In this document: positions 26,465 through 34,474 of the stretch, one piece after another
Position numbering within the stretch: position 1 is the stretch's first letter
How the letters are laid out: each line of letters starts with the position of its first letter
Assembly: GCA_045538195.1 (NCBI GenBank)
Contig: JAZSRA010000085.1
Location: forward strand, 1-64,000
Source of the DNA: SVTX01 sp045538195
GTDB taxonomy: Bacteria > Bacillota > Clostridia > Oscillospirales > CAG-272
Direction: 5' to 3'
Length of the DNA stretch: 64,000 nucleotides
Position numbers and translations under genes: made by a program
The notes under the pieces: generated by a model
Told to the model about the DNA's origin: nothing
Seen by the model: the letters and a program-made list of their open reading frames with translations, nothing else
The model's database searches: none

Positions 26465-26493
26465 TTGCATTTGTGAAAAAAATGTGATATTAT
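26465..26493 (+). promoter_or_regulatory. Promoter of rpsT
   Basis: TTGCAT at 26465-26470, 17 bases, TATTAT at 26488-26493. The leader to 26582 contains a CCCTCTCAGACGGAGGG hairpin that could take part in S20 autoregulation, although I know of no description for this group. Confidence 0.65.
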
Positions 26494-26582
26494 ATATGGG
26501 TATGCGGCGGTATGGCCCGATGTACCCTCTCAGACGGAGGGCGCGCCGTGCATTATCTAAAAATCTTATGGAGGTTGAGAAA

Positions 26583-26849
26583 ATGCCGAACATTAAATCC
26601 GCAAAGAAGCGTGTAAAAGTTACTCAGAAGAAGACTCTTCAGAACAAGATGTTCAAGTCCTCGATGAAGACCGAGATCAAGAAGTACTACGCTGCAGTTG
26701 CTTCCGGTGATATGGCAAGCGCACAGGCTGCTTACAAGTCTGCATCTAAGAAGATCGACGTTGCCGCATCCAAGGGCATTATCCACAAGAACGCCGCTGC
26801 TCACAAAAAGAGCCAGTTCACAAAGGCGCTCAACGGTATGCAGAAGTAA
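26583..26849 (+). CDS. rpsT: Ribosomal protein S20
   Basis: 88 residues, strongly basic. MPNIKSAKKRVKVTQKKTLQNK and the Ala/Lys-rich helices are characteristic of S20, which binds 16S rRNA early in 30S assembly. The ATG at 26583 follows TGGAGG; an upstream in-frame ATG at 26484 overlaps the promoter and is rejected. A long terminator follows the gene. Confidence 0.97.
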   Translation: MPNIKSAKKRVKVTQKKTLQNKMFKSSMKTEIKKYYAAVASGDMASAQAAYKSASKKIDVAASKGIIHKNAAAHKKSQFTKALNGMQK

Positions 26850-26900
26850 TTCTACGAAAAAACTAATACCGCTCCGTCTTAACCCAACGGTAGCGATAGC

Positions 26901-26954
26901 ATAAATAACGGGATGCAGAGGCGCTCACCCTCGGCATCCCGTTATTTATTTTTA
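26901..26954 (+). terminator. Terminator of rpsT
   Basis: Positions 26901-26916 pair with 26934-26949 (16 pairs, containing ACGGGATGC/GCATCCCGT), followed by TTTTTAAAA. Confidence 0.9.
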
Positions 26955-27076
26955 AAAATATACGTTTTCGATAAAAAACGCTTGCAAAAGAATAAAAAAT
27001 ATGTTAAAATGAATACATATTAAATGAGATTTGGTTTGAGATCGGCTGTTGATCTCAATCGGAAAGAGGTCTGATC

Positions 27077-27406
27077 ATGAAAATGATAACTGCGATAGTA
27101 AACTACAAGGATACCAACAGAGTTTGTCAGGCTTTGGCTGCAAAGGGCTTTGAGCATACCCGCCTGGCGACGACGGGTGGATTTTTGCGCGCGGGCAATA
27201 CTACCGTGCTTATGGGTGTTGAGGACGCGAGACTTGACGAGGCGCTTGAAATTATCCATAGCAACTGCAAGAGAAGAAGGGAAGTTGTTCCAGAAGTTTC
27301 TCCCGCAGAAATGCCCGCAGGCATATATAATCAGTTCCCCTCGGAGGTTACCGTGGGCGGTGCTATCGTATTTGTCACCGAGGTTCAGAGATTCGAGAAA
27401 TATTGA
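27077..27406 (+). CDS. darA: Cyclic-di-AMP receptor, PII-like (DarA)
   Basis: 109 residues. MKMITAIVNYKDTNRVCQALAAKGFEHTRLATTGGFLRAGNTT is the characteristic DUF970/YaaQ opening, and the T/B-loop region rich in acidic and basic residues follows. DarA trimers bind the second messenger c-di-AMP; downstream targets are not known. AGAGGT precedes the ATG. Stands alone, ended by a 12-bp terminator, then a long repeat block. Confidence 0.93.
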   Translation: MKMITAIVNYKDTNRVCQALAAKGFEHTRLATTGGFLRAGNTTVLMGVEDARLDEALEIIHSNCKRRREVVPEVSPAEMPAGIYNQFPSEVTVGGAIVFVTEVQRFEKY

Positions 27407-27418
27407 TGAATAGCATAA

Positions 27419-27453
27419 ACAAAAGTCCTCGTGATAAGAGGACTTTTGTTTTG
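27419..27453 (+). terminator. Terminator of darA
   Basis: ACAAAAGTCCTC, seven-base loop, GAGGACTTTTGT, then TTTG. Twelve perfect pairs. Confidence 0.85.
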
Positions 27454-27491
27454 CAAAAAAACTGTAAATTGCAATTTAGCGGTGAGGCTTA

Positions 27492-28150
27492 TATGTTCGT
27501 TTTCTGCCCGCGTCGGCAGAAAACGAACCAAAGAACTCGATTTCTTATATGTACTTTTCTTGCCACCAGCTGCAAGAAAGTTACAAAAGAAACGCGATTT
27601 ATTGTTCATTTCTTGCCCACGTCGGCAAGAAACGAACCAAAGAAACGCCGCACGGGGGCAGGAGAGGGTCTTACGAATAAAAAAGCAGCAACCCGCGTTT
27701 TTATTCGTTTCAACAGCCCTCCCCCGTGTCCCCCAACCCCAAAGGGTCAATATAGTGGAACACGGCTTACAACCATATAAAACATTTAAGTTCAAAGATG
27801 CTTTCCCTTCGGGAAAGGTCGCTCACGCGACAAGTCTAAAAAGTTTAAACAAGATAACGGCTACAAATCGAAATTATAAGAAGGATTTCATTTCTTTAAA
27901 ATCAACAAGCTCTTTCCGTCGGCTCTGCCGACAGGAGAGAGGGGTACATAGGTGAGAGAGGATGTCGCAGGGCGAGAAAATGCGGCACGTTCGCTTTTTC
28001 TCGAACAAGACCCTCTTTCACCTATGCGGCGTTTCTTTGGTTCAGCAAATGCTTGCATTTGCGAGCCGATCAATCGCTAAGCGATTGTCGGCAGGTTTCA
28101 TTTTCGCCGAAGAAAAGAAATGAACAACTAATCGCGTTCTTTTCGTCCTT
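27492..28150. repeat. Compound hairpin repeat, copy B (largest)
   Basis: About 660 non-coding bases. The left side has three successive modules of the form GTTC(G/A)TTTCTTGCC...GGCAAGAAA..AACCAAAGAA (near 27495, 27553 and 27604), then GGGTCTTACG and the conserved-loop hairpin at 27674-27707. The middle shares CTTTCCCTTCGGGAAAGGTCGC and GTCGGCTCTGCCGAC with copy A. The right arm holds an inverted conserved-loop hairpin at 27973-28003, GCGGCGTTTCTTTGG and further palindromes such as GCAAATGC-TT-GCATTTGC. Open frames here lack ribosome sites. Confidence 0.85.
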
Positions 28151-28220
28151 TCCTTTCGACGTGGAAAGAAAAGTACATAAATAACCCATAGATAAATCTA
28201 AATTTAAAACATTACTTTCC

Positions 28221-28259
28221 AACGAAAAATCTCCTCGCATCGCGAGGAGATTTTTCGTT
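28221..28259. terminator. Terminator of prfB
   Basis: AACGAAAAATCTCCTCGC pairs perfectly over 18 positions with the bases ending at 28259, with loop ATC. T-runs on both strands make it usable in either direction; prfB ends 12 bases away. Confidence 0.85.
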
Positions 28260-28270
28260 TATCTGTTGAA

Positions 28271-29380
28271 TTATTTATTCGCATTCATTTTGAGATAAGC
28301 GTTGATAAATCCGTCAATATTGCCGTCCATAACAGACTGGATATTGCCGTCCTCGTATCCTGTTCTCGTATCCTTTGCGAGAGTATATGGCATAAACACA
28401 TAGGAACGGATCTGCGCTCCCCACTCAATATTGGTCTTGTTGCCTTGGATCTCCTCGATAGTGTCAAGACGCTCGCGGAGCTTGATCTCCATAAGCTTTG
28501 CCTTCAGCATTTTAAGAGCGGTCTCCTTGTTCTGAAGCTGGCTTCGCTCGGTCTGACATCCTACAACGATTCCCGTAGGCTTGTGGACGATACGGATAGC
28601 GGAGTCGGTCTTGTTGATGTGCTGACCGCCCGCGCCCGAAGAACGGTGAGCAGTGATCTCGAGATCTTCGTCGCGAAGAACTACCGCGTCGACGTTTTCA
28701 AATTCGGGCATTACCTCGATCGACGCAAAGGAGGTCTGACGTCTGCCTGCTGCATCGAAGGGAGAAACGCGGACGAGACGGTGAACGCCGTTTTCACTCT
28801 TTAAGTAGCCGTATGCGTTAACACCCTCGACGGTTATAGTCGCCGACTTGATACCCGCGGCGTCGCCGTCGAGCCAGTCGATGAGCTTGACCTTAAAGCC
28901 TGCCTTTTCTGCCCAGCGGTTTATCATTCTGTAAAGCATCTGCGCCCAGTCCTGCGCCTCGGTTCCGCCCGCACCGGGGTGGAAGGAGACAATGGCGTTA
29001 TTTTTGTCGTATTCCTCGCATAGAAGGACAGCGATTCTTTCCTTTTCCGCGGTTGCCTCTATCTCGGCAAGCTCACTTTCGACCTCATCGACGAAGCTAT
29101 CATCGTTTTCCTCGATCGCCATTTCCGCAAGCGCGATAGCGTCCTCAAGGCGAGAACAAAGCTTTTCGTAGTCGTCGATGGTATCCTGCGCCTGCTTTAT
29201 CTCTTGAGTTATCTTGTTTGCCTGGTCGGGATTGCTCCAAAAGTTGGGATCAAGGGTCTGCGCGCCAAGCTCTGCCGCCTTTGCTTTAAGGTCGGTGACG
29301 CGTAGAGCGTTGCCCAGCTCTTTTATATCTCCGCGCATATCTATAAGCTTTCTTTTTGCTTCTTCAAGTGCTATTATCAT
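28271..29380 (-). CDS. prfB: Peptide chain release factor 2
   Basis: 369 residues. RF2 reads UGA and UAA stop codons and releases the peptide through its GGQ loop, seen here in SSGAGGQHINKTDSA near residue 240. The anticodon-like tripeptide SPF is present in VRVSPFDAAGRR. The gene reads in one frame from an ATG with GGAGG upstream; the programmed +1 frameshift that controls RF2 in many bacteria is absent, as all N-terminal helix codons are in frame. It is convergent with repeat block B. Confidence 0.95.
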   Translation of the reverse strand: MIIALEEAKRKLIDMRGDIKELGNALRVTDLKAKAAELGAQTLDPNFWSNPDQANKITQEIKQAQDTIDDYEKLCSRLEDAIALAEMAIEENDDSFVDEVESELAEIEATAEKERIAVLLCEEYDKNNAIVSFHPGAGGTEAQDWAQMLYRMINRWAEKAGFKVKLIDWLDGDAAGIKSATITVEGVNAYGYLKSENGVHRLVRVSPFDAAGRRQTSFASIEVMPEFENVDAVVLRDEDLEITAHRSSGAGGQHINKTDSAIRIVHKPTGIVVGCQTERSQLQNKETALKMLKAKLMEIKLRERLDTIEEIQGNKTNIEWGAQIRSYVFMPYTLAKDTRTGYEDGNIQSVMDGNIDGFINAYLKMNANK

Positions 29381-29605
29381 TTATTTATCCTCCAAAAGTT
29401 ATCTATATTTATTGTTGTATCGGTTTGTGGGAGGACCTACGCTAAATATTGAATTTCATTATTTTTTTTCCTCTATGCACATATTTGTTCATTATATATT
29501 GTACCACAATTTTACGTATTTTGCAAGAGCTTTTTTCGTCTTTTGAATACTTTTTCGGAAAAGACATAAAATATTTGCCAAAGGCTAAAATATATAGCTT
29601 TTCTA

Positions 29606-29634
29606 TTGACTTTTTAAGTTGAAAGATATATAAT
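29606..29634 (+). promoter_or_regulatory. Promoter of the DUF1858 gene
   Basis: TTGACT at 29606-29611, 17 bases, TATAAT at 29629-29634. Confidence 0.83.
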
Positions 29635-29673
29635 AGTATTTGTAAAAATATATTCTTTAAGGAGGTAAACGAA

Positions 29674-29874
29674 ATGAAGGTAACTAAGGAATCGATTATT
29701 GGTGATATTCTCGATTACGACAGAGGAACCGCAGAGTTCTTCTTTGAGATCGGAATGCACTGCCTCGGTTGTCCTGCTTCTCGCGGTGAGTCTATTGAAG
29801 AGGCTTGCTCGGTGCATGGAACCGATGCGGACGAGCTTGTGGCGAAGATCAATAAGTATCTTGAGAGCAAGTAA
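29674..29874 (+). CDS. DUF1858 protein (hybrid-cluster associated type)
   Basis: 66 residues. GDILDYDRGTAEFFFEIGMHCLGCPASRGESIEEACSVHG matches the short DUF1858 family, known as a stand-alone protein or as the N-terminal piece of redox proteins; the GMHCxGC pair of cysteines may bind a metal or form a disulfide. AAGGAGGT precedes the ATG. It has its own consensus-like promoter and is followed at once by repeat copy C. Function not known. Confidence 0.88.
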   Translation: MKVTKESIIGDILDYDRGTAEFFFEIGMHCLGCPASRGESIEEACSVHGTDADELVAKINKYLESK

Positions 29875-29877
29875 TTG

Positions 29878-30040
29878 TTGTGTTCATTTCTTGCCATCAG
29901 CGGCAATAAACGAACCAAAGAAACGCCGCTTAAGGGGAAGAGGGGTCTCACGATCAAAAAAGCAGCAAGCCGCATTTTTGATCGTTTCAACATCCTCTCC
30001 CCCTTAAGAATCCCCCTCTCTCATGTTGATACATTGAGGT
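29878..30040. repeat. Compound hairpin repeat, copy C (single-armed)
   Basis: Begins four bases after the DUF1858 stop. Shares with copies A and B the words GTTCATTTCTTGCC, AACGAACCAAAGAAACGCCGC, GGGTCTCACG and the conserved-loop hairpin (29951-29984), then GTTTCAACATCC. The whole is enclosed by CTTAAGGGG near 29929 and CCCCCTTAAG near 30008. The inverted right arm of copies A and B is not present. Confidence 0.85.
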
Positions 30041-30102
30041 CGGATAAAGGACGGGAAAATGATTTTTATATTTACAAATAAACACTAATTTTAAGATAAA
30101 CC

Positions 30103-30228
30103 AATTTTAGGAAAGTTCTTTTGCTTATAGAGTTTGACATAGGCAAACAACGATAAATAGTTTTAGAGTTTACATATAGACATTTTAGGAAAGTTCTTTT
30201 GCCTACTTTTCTTTCCAAGAAAAGTAGG
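30103..30228. repeat. Duplicated leader word and hairpin before trmK
   Basis: ATTTTAGGAAAGTTCTTTTGC occurs near 30101 and again near 30183, 81 bases apart. The second copy leads into CCTACTTTTCTT (30202-30213), loop TCC, AAGAAAAGTAGG (30217-30228), then GGCAAAGGGAAAAAT and the trmK ATG. Same family as the argF leader hairpin. Confidence 0.75.
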
Positions 30229-30251
30229 TCGCCGAAGGCAAAGGGAAAAAT

Positions 30252-30941
30252 ATGGTGCTTGATATAAGATTACGCGCGGCTGCGGATATGGTTCCACGTG
30301 GGTCGAGACTTGCCGATATCGGCAGCGACCACGCTTACCTGCCTATCTCTCTGTGCTTGGAAAATAAAATTGAATCTGCGCTGGCGTCGGACATAAACGA
30401 GGGTCCCGTTTCGGCGGCGGTCGCCAACATACATAAAAACGGGCTTGACGGCAGAATCATCGCCGTGAGAGCCGACGGACTTGACAAAACTTGGGATTTT
30501 CGACCCGACTGTATAACGATCTTGGGTATGGGCGGCGAGCTTATCGTCTCAATCCTTGATAAAGCGGAGTGGGTGAGAGACGAGAAGATAACCCTTGTGC
30601 TTCAACCCATGACACACCCCGAGATTCTTGCGAAATATCTTGCCGAGAGCGGATTTTTGGTAACAAACGAGGCTATCGTCCGAGACGGCGGCAGAGACGA
30701 CCGCATATATCGCATAATTTGCGCGAAATATAGCGGAAAACGTCAGAAGTTGACTGAAGCGGAAGCGCTTATCGGCAGGATCAATCTTGAACGGGGCGAC
30801 GAGATAACCGAGGCGTATATCCGCAAGAACATCCGCATCCTTGAGACGAGGATCGAGGGTAGGGCGCGTGCGGGCAGCGGTGCCGAGAATGAAAAGAGCT
30901 TGGTTGACGAGCTTAGATCATACCTTGAAAGGAATTTTTGA
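30252..30941 (+). CDS. trmK: tRNA (adenine-22-N1)-methyltransferase
   Basis: 229 residues. ADIGSDHAYLPISL is the SAM-binding motif I typical of TrmK, and TILGMGGELIVSIL the motif IV region. TrmK methylates A22 in tRNAs such as tRNA-Ser. The neighbouring Nif3-like gene is a common partner in Firmicutes. GGGAAAAAT precedes the ATG; the repeat hairpin of the previous entry ends 23 bases upstream. Its stop is three bases before the next start. Confidence 0.92.
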   Translation: MVLDIRLRAAADMVPRGSRLADIGSDHAYLPISLCLENKIESALASDINEGPVSAAVANIHKNGLDGRIIAVRADGLDKTWDFRPDCITILGMGGELIVSILDKAEWVRDEKITLVLQPMTHPEILAKYLAESGFLVTNEAIVRDGGRDDRIYRIICAKYSGKRQKLTEAEALIGRINLERGDEITEAYIRKNIRILETRIEGRARAGSGAENEKSLVDELRSYLERNF

Positions 30942-30943
30942 AT

Positions 30944-31723
30944 ATGACGGTAATTGAACTTTACAATAAACTGTGCGAGATAATACCCACGTCACTTTCC
31001 TGCCCTTGGGATAAGGACGGACTTGAAAGCTGTCCCGAACCGGGCAGAGAGGTTGAGCGTGTGCTTATCGCTCTTGACACGACAAATGAGGTCATTGACA
31101 GGGCGGCGAGAGACGGCTTCGACGTAATAATTTCACATCATCCGCTATTTTTCGGCGGTCTTGGAAACGTGAACGCTTTGACCTTTGACGGAGCGCGTGC
31201 GGTGAAGCTGGCGAAGAATAATATTGCCGCCATGTCATTCCATACCCGTCTTGACGCATTGGAGGGCGGAGTGAACGATATTCTTGCGGATATAGCGGGA
31301 CTTAAGAGTGTTGAGATCATCGGTGATGATAAAATCTGCCGTATCGGCGAGCTTGAAAATGAAATGTCTGCTATGGATTTTGCCTTGTATATCAAAGATA
31401 AGCTCTCCTTGGGGGAGGGCGTTACAGAAGCGCACATGACGGTCTGCTCGGCAGACAAGAGCGTCAAGCGAGTAGCTCTTGTAGGCGGTTCGGGAGGCGA
31501 CGAGATCGCTATCGCGGCTCAGGCGGGCGCTGATACGTTCCTTACGGGAGAATTGAAGTATCACGAGAAGCTTTCCGCATCGGATTTTGGCGTAAATCTT
31601 ATCTGTGCGGGACATTTCTTTACGGAATTTCCGGTTTGCTCCTTTCTTGAAAAGACCGTTAAAAAGCTCTGCCCCGACGCCGCGGTAGAGGTGGTCTTCT
31701 CAAACAAGATTGTTGAATTTTGA
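30944..31723 (+). CDS. Nif3-like dinuclear metal centre protein
   Basis: About 259 residues from ATG 30944; an in-frame TTG at 30938 is less likely. The metal ligands expected of the family are visible: ISHHPLFF (two His), SFHTRLDA (His, Asp) and AGHFFTEFPV (His, Glu). Nif3/YqfO proteins form hexamers with two metals per site; some act as GTP cyclohydrolase-like or nucleotide hydrolases but the role is unsettled. Conserved pairing with trmK supports an operon. Confidence 0.9.
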   Translation: MTVIELYNKLCEIIPTSLSCPWDKDGLESCPEPGREVERVLIALDTTNEVIDRAARDGFDVIISHHPLFFGGLGNVNALTFDGARAVKLAKNNIAAMSFHTRLDALEGGVNDILADIAGLKSVEIIGDDKICRIGELENEMSAMDFALYIKDKLSLGEGVTEAHMTVCSADKSVKRVALVGGSGGDEIAIAAQAGADTFLTGELKYHEKLSASDFGVNLICAGHFFTEFPVCSFLEKTVKKLCPDAAVEVVFSNKIVEF

Positions 31724-31747
31724 TTTTAAGAAAACGAGGACAAAAAT

Positions 31748-32434
31748 ATGGTATATGTAGTAGCTAATCTTCACGGAAATTATACGAAATTCAAGCAGCT
31801 TTTGAAGGCTATCGCATTTAAAGATACCGACCTTATGTACATACTTGGCGACGTTGTTGACTACGGCGACGAGAGCATGGAGCTTATCGGAGACCTCAGC
31901 GTGCGCTACAACGTGTATCCCATCGTGGGCGAACACGACTATACCGCACTCAAAATGCTTTCGGGATTTGATAAAATGCTGAGATCCGGCGATACTCCCG
32001 ACAAGAAGTTTATCACGGCTATGACCGAGTGGGTTCAGGACGGCGGTCAGCCAACTCTTGATTCGTTCCGCACACTTGACGACGAAATGAAAGAGGGAAT
32101 TATCGATTACCTTACCGATATGACCATTTACGAGGAGACCGAGGTAGGCGGCAGGAAGTATCTTCTTGTTCACGCGGGTATTGCAGGCTTTAAAAAGGGC
32201 ATCGACCTTGAAAGTCTGAAGCCCAAGGCATTCTTCACCGAACCTTTGGATCTTACAAAGAAGTATTTCGACGATGTGACTGTGATCGTCGGTCACACGC
32301 CCACTACCGAGGAGAACGGCGGCGACGGCAGGATATTCTACGGCAATGGCTCTATCGCTATCGACTGCGGTGAGGCGAGAGGCGGAACGATAGGCTGTCT
32401 GAGACTTGACGACGGAAAAGAATTTTACGTATAA
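31748..32434 (+). CDS. Metallophosphoesterase with altered metal motifs
   Basis: 228 residues. The calcineurin-like fold is recognisable: NLHGNY near residue 7, GDVVDYGDES near 34, GEHDY near 57, LVHAG near 141 and VGHTPT near 181, the order of PrpE/ApaH-type phosphatases. Two positions differ from the usual DxHG and GNHD motifs: Asn replaces the first Asp and Glu replaces the Asn. These would change or weaken metal binding. The gene lies in the trmK-rlmD run with short gaps. Substrate unknown; a signalling or pseudo-enzyme role is possible. Confidence 0.83.
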   Translation: MVYVVANLHGNYTKFKQLLKAIAFKDTDLMYILGDVVDYGDESMELIGDLSVRYNVYPIVGEHDYTALKMLSGFDKMLRSGDTPDKKFITAMTEWVQDGGQPTLDSFRTLDDEMKEGIIDYLTDMTIYEETEVGGRKYLLVHAGIAGFKKGIDLESLKPKAFFTEPLDLTKKYFDDVTVIVGHTPTTEENGGDGRIFYGNGSIAIDCGEARGGTIGCLRLDDGKEFYV

Positions 32435-32443
32435 GGTACTATT

Positions 32444-33832
32444 GTGATTAAGAAAAACGATATAATCGAGCTTGAAATAACCGATCTCAACAATCTTGGA
32501 TGCGGTGTGGGAAAGACCAATGACGGAATGGTGGTTTTCGTCAAGGGAGCGGTCACGGGTGACCGCGTGACGGCAAAGATCATCAAGGTGACCTCCAGTT
32601 TTTTTGTGGGCAAGCTTGAAAAGATAATTATAAGCTCTCCCAACCGAGCCGACGGCGACGGGCTGAGGGCGAAGGATTGCAAGGCTCCACAGTCCTGCGG
32701 AGGCTGCATTTACAGAAATATTAAATACGAGCATGAGCTTGTTTTGAAGCGCGACTATGTGAAAAGCGCTTTCCGCAAGGCGGGTCTGCCCGAGGTGGAG
32801 GTGCTTGACACGGCACACACCGAGCGCGTGACGGGATACAGAAATAAGGGTCAGTACCCCGTGCGTGAGGTGCAGGGTAGAGTCAGAGCGGGATTTTTTG
32901 CGACGAAAACCCACAATCTCATTCCTTGCGAGGAATGTCTGCTTCAGCCGACGGTTTTTGGAGAGATCGTGGCGTTCGTTACCGATTTTGCCGAAAAAAA
33001 CAAGATAAAGGCTTACGACGAGGAGCGAGGCAAGGGTGTTTTGCGTCACATTTATCTCCGAATTGCAGAAAAGACGGGACAGATAATGGTCTGCCTTGTT
33101 ATCAATGGGGACAAGTTGCCCTGTGCCGCGAGATTTGCAGAGGAATTGGTTGAAAATTTCCCGTCGGTGACCTCGGTCATGCTGAATTTTAACAAGAAGA
33201 ATACGAACGTTATCCTCGGTGAGCGATTTAAGTGCATCGGGGGCAACGACTATATAGTCGACGAGCTTTGCGGTCTCGAATTCAAGATCTCGGCAGGCTC
33301 GTTCTATCAGGTCAACCGAGACGGCGCGGAGCTGCTTTACGGCTTGGCAAAGGAGAGGGCAGATCTGACCGGAAAAGAGACGGTCGCCGACCTTTATTGC
33401 GGTGCGGGAACTATCGGACTTTCTATGGCAAAGGACGCCGCGCGTATCGTCGGCGTTGAAATAGTTGACGAGGCGGTGGAGTGCGCGAAGGAAAACGCAA
33501 AGCTGAACGGAGTAGAGAACGCTTACTTTTTCTGCGGCGATGCGTCGGACACCCGCGGACTTTTGGCGACGGCGAAGGACACCCTTGGCGATTTTTGTCC
33601 CGACGTGGTCATAATCGATCCGCCAAGAAAGGGAACTACACGCGAGCTTGTTGACTATCTTGACTCGCTTGGAGTGCCGATAATAGTCTACGTTTCCTGT
33701 AATCCCGATACTTTGGCACGCGATTGTGCTTGGTTTGCGGAGAAGGGATATAAAATAGGCTCAGTTACGCCGGTTGATCTTTTCCCCGGTACGGGGCATG
33801 TTGAAACTATTGTTTGTCTCTGCAAACAATAG
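32444..33832 (+). CDS. rlmD: 23S rRNA (uracil-5-)-methyltransferase, RlmD family
   Basis: 462 residues, GTG start. An N-terminal TRAM RNA-binding domain (residues 1-60) is followed by the iron-sulfur cysteines CKAPQSCGGC near 75-88, and by the SAM domain with DLYCGAGTIGLSM. The catalytic cysteine lies in VYVSCNPDTLARD near residue 420 after DPPRKG. It methylates U1939 (and perhaps U747) of 23S rRNA. Its last eleven codons form the left arm and loop of a 19-bp palindrome that opens the downstream array, so the C-terminus CLCKQ is coded inside a hairpin. Confidence 0.93.
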   Translation: MIKKNDIIELEITDLNNLGCGVGKTNDGMVVFVKGAVTGDRVTAKIIKVTSSFFVGKLEKIIISSPNRADGDGLRAKDCKAPQSCGGCIYRNIKYEHELVLKRDYVKSAFRKAGLPEVEVLDTAHTERVTGYRNKGQYPVREVQGRVRAGFFATKTHNLIPCEECLLQPTVFGEIVAFVTDFAEKNKIKAYDEERGKGVLRHIYLRIAEKTGQIMVCLVINGDKLPCAARFAEELVENFPSVTSVMLNFNKKNTNVILGERFKCIGGNDYIVDELCGLEFKISAGSFYQVNRDGAELLYGLAKERADLTGKETVADLYCGAGTIGLSMAKDAARIVGVEIVDEAVECAKENAKLNGVENAYFFCGDASDTRGLLATAKDTLGDFCPDVVIIDPPRKGTTRELVDYLDSLGVPIIVYVSCNPDTLARDCAWFAEKGYKIGSVTPVDLFPGTGHVETIVCLCKQ

Positions 33833-34023
33833 TTTCAACATCGATATGTGCCACTTGCGTGTCACTCGATATAGCCTTCGGCTCGATATGTTGCTTCGCA
33901 ACTCGATATGCCCTGTGGGGCAAAAGTGGCACATATTCATATCGAATGCGAACAAAGTGAGCATATATCGAATTTCGAGCGTAGTGAGAAATATATCGAG
34001 TTCGCCTACGGCGAACATATCGA
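33798..34023. repeat. Tandem palindrome array with TCGATAT/ATATCGA spacers
   Basis: Opens with a perfect 19-bp palindrome (33798-33816 with 33823-33841) whose left arm is the end of rlmD. Then TCGATAT occurs at 33841, 33866, 33883 and 33903, and its reverse ATATCGA at 33939, 33965, 33993 and 34017: four direct and four inverted copies. Between them are different small palindromes: AGCC-TTC-GGCT, GTTGC-TTC-GCAAC, GCCC-TGT-GGGGC, ATTTC...GAAAT and GTTCGCC-TAC-GGCGAAC. An outer pairing of GTGCCACTT (33848) with AAGTGGCAC (33924) encloses the first half. It ends 28 bases before the S23-family start codon. Confidence 0.9.
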
Positions 34024-34051
34024 CAAAGAATAAAAGAGAGAGTGAAAAACC

Positions 34052-34399
34052 ATGGATAATAAAAACCAACTTCGAGAGGACGCAATTGAATTTGCAATTC
34101 AAATATCTGATTTGTGTGACGAAATCAAAGGTTGTTCGGTTTACGTAAATCAAATAGTACGCTCTTCTTCATCAATTGGTGCAAATATTCACGAAGCAAA
34201 ATATGCACAGAGCAAAGCCGACTTTATAAACAAATTAGAAATCTCTTTGAAAGAGTCTTCGGAAACGGAATACTGGCTTGAACTGATTATCAGAAAAGGC
34301 AAAATGACCGAACCGGCATATAAAGATTTAAGAAACAAATGCGGTTCAATACGGCGCAGACTCATCGCCTCTATCACCACGGCAAAGGAAAACGCATAA
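34052..34399 (+). CDS. S23/four-helix-bundle protein (Avd-like)
   Basis: 115 residues, all helical. DAIEFAIQISDLCDEIKG, YVNQIVRSSSSIGANIHEAKYAQSKADFINKLEISLKESSETEYWLELI is the signature of the TIGR02436/S23 family, first found in intervening sequences of 23S rRNA and structurally related to Avd, the accessory protein of diversity-generating retroelements. Members are basic pentamers thought to bind nucleic acid. It lies directly behind the palindrome array with AGAGAG as ribosome site and no reverse transcriptase nearby. A role in maintaining, copying or moving the array is my inference. Confidence 0.9.
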   Translation: MDNKNQLREDAIEFAIQISDLCDEIKGCSVYVNQIVRSSSSIGANIHEAKYAQSKADFINKLEISLKESSETEYWLELIIRKGKMTEPAYKDLRNKCGSIRRRLIASITTAKENA

Positions 34400-34474
34400 G
34401 GAAAAATCCGAATTTTGAAAAAACTCAAAAGTTCATTTTACAACAGTTGGTCTTAAAATATCGAAGGAACAAGA

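Noticed and set aside
27431..27955. Long open frame inside repeat block B
   Set aside because: It translates hairpin repeats that recur at two other loci; no start signal and no protein-like composition.
29305..29380. Programmed frameshift in prfB
   Set aside because: The N-terminal codons read straight through in one frame with no in-frame TGA, so the usual RF2 autoregulation is absent.
34052..34399. S23-like gene as part of a diversity-generating retroelement
   Set aside because: No reverse transcriptase, template repeat or variable repeat was seen nearby, so only the Avd-like fold is supported.
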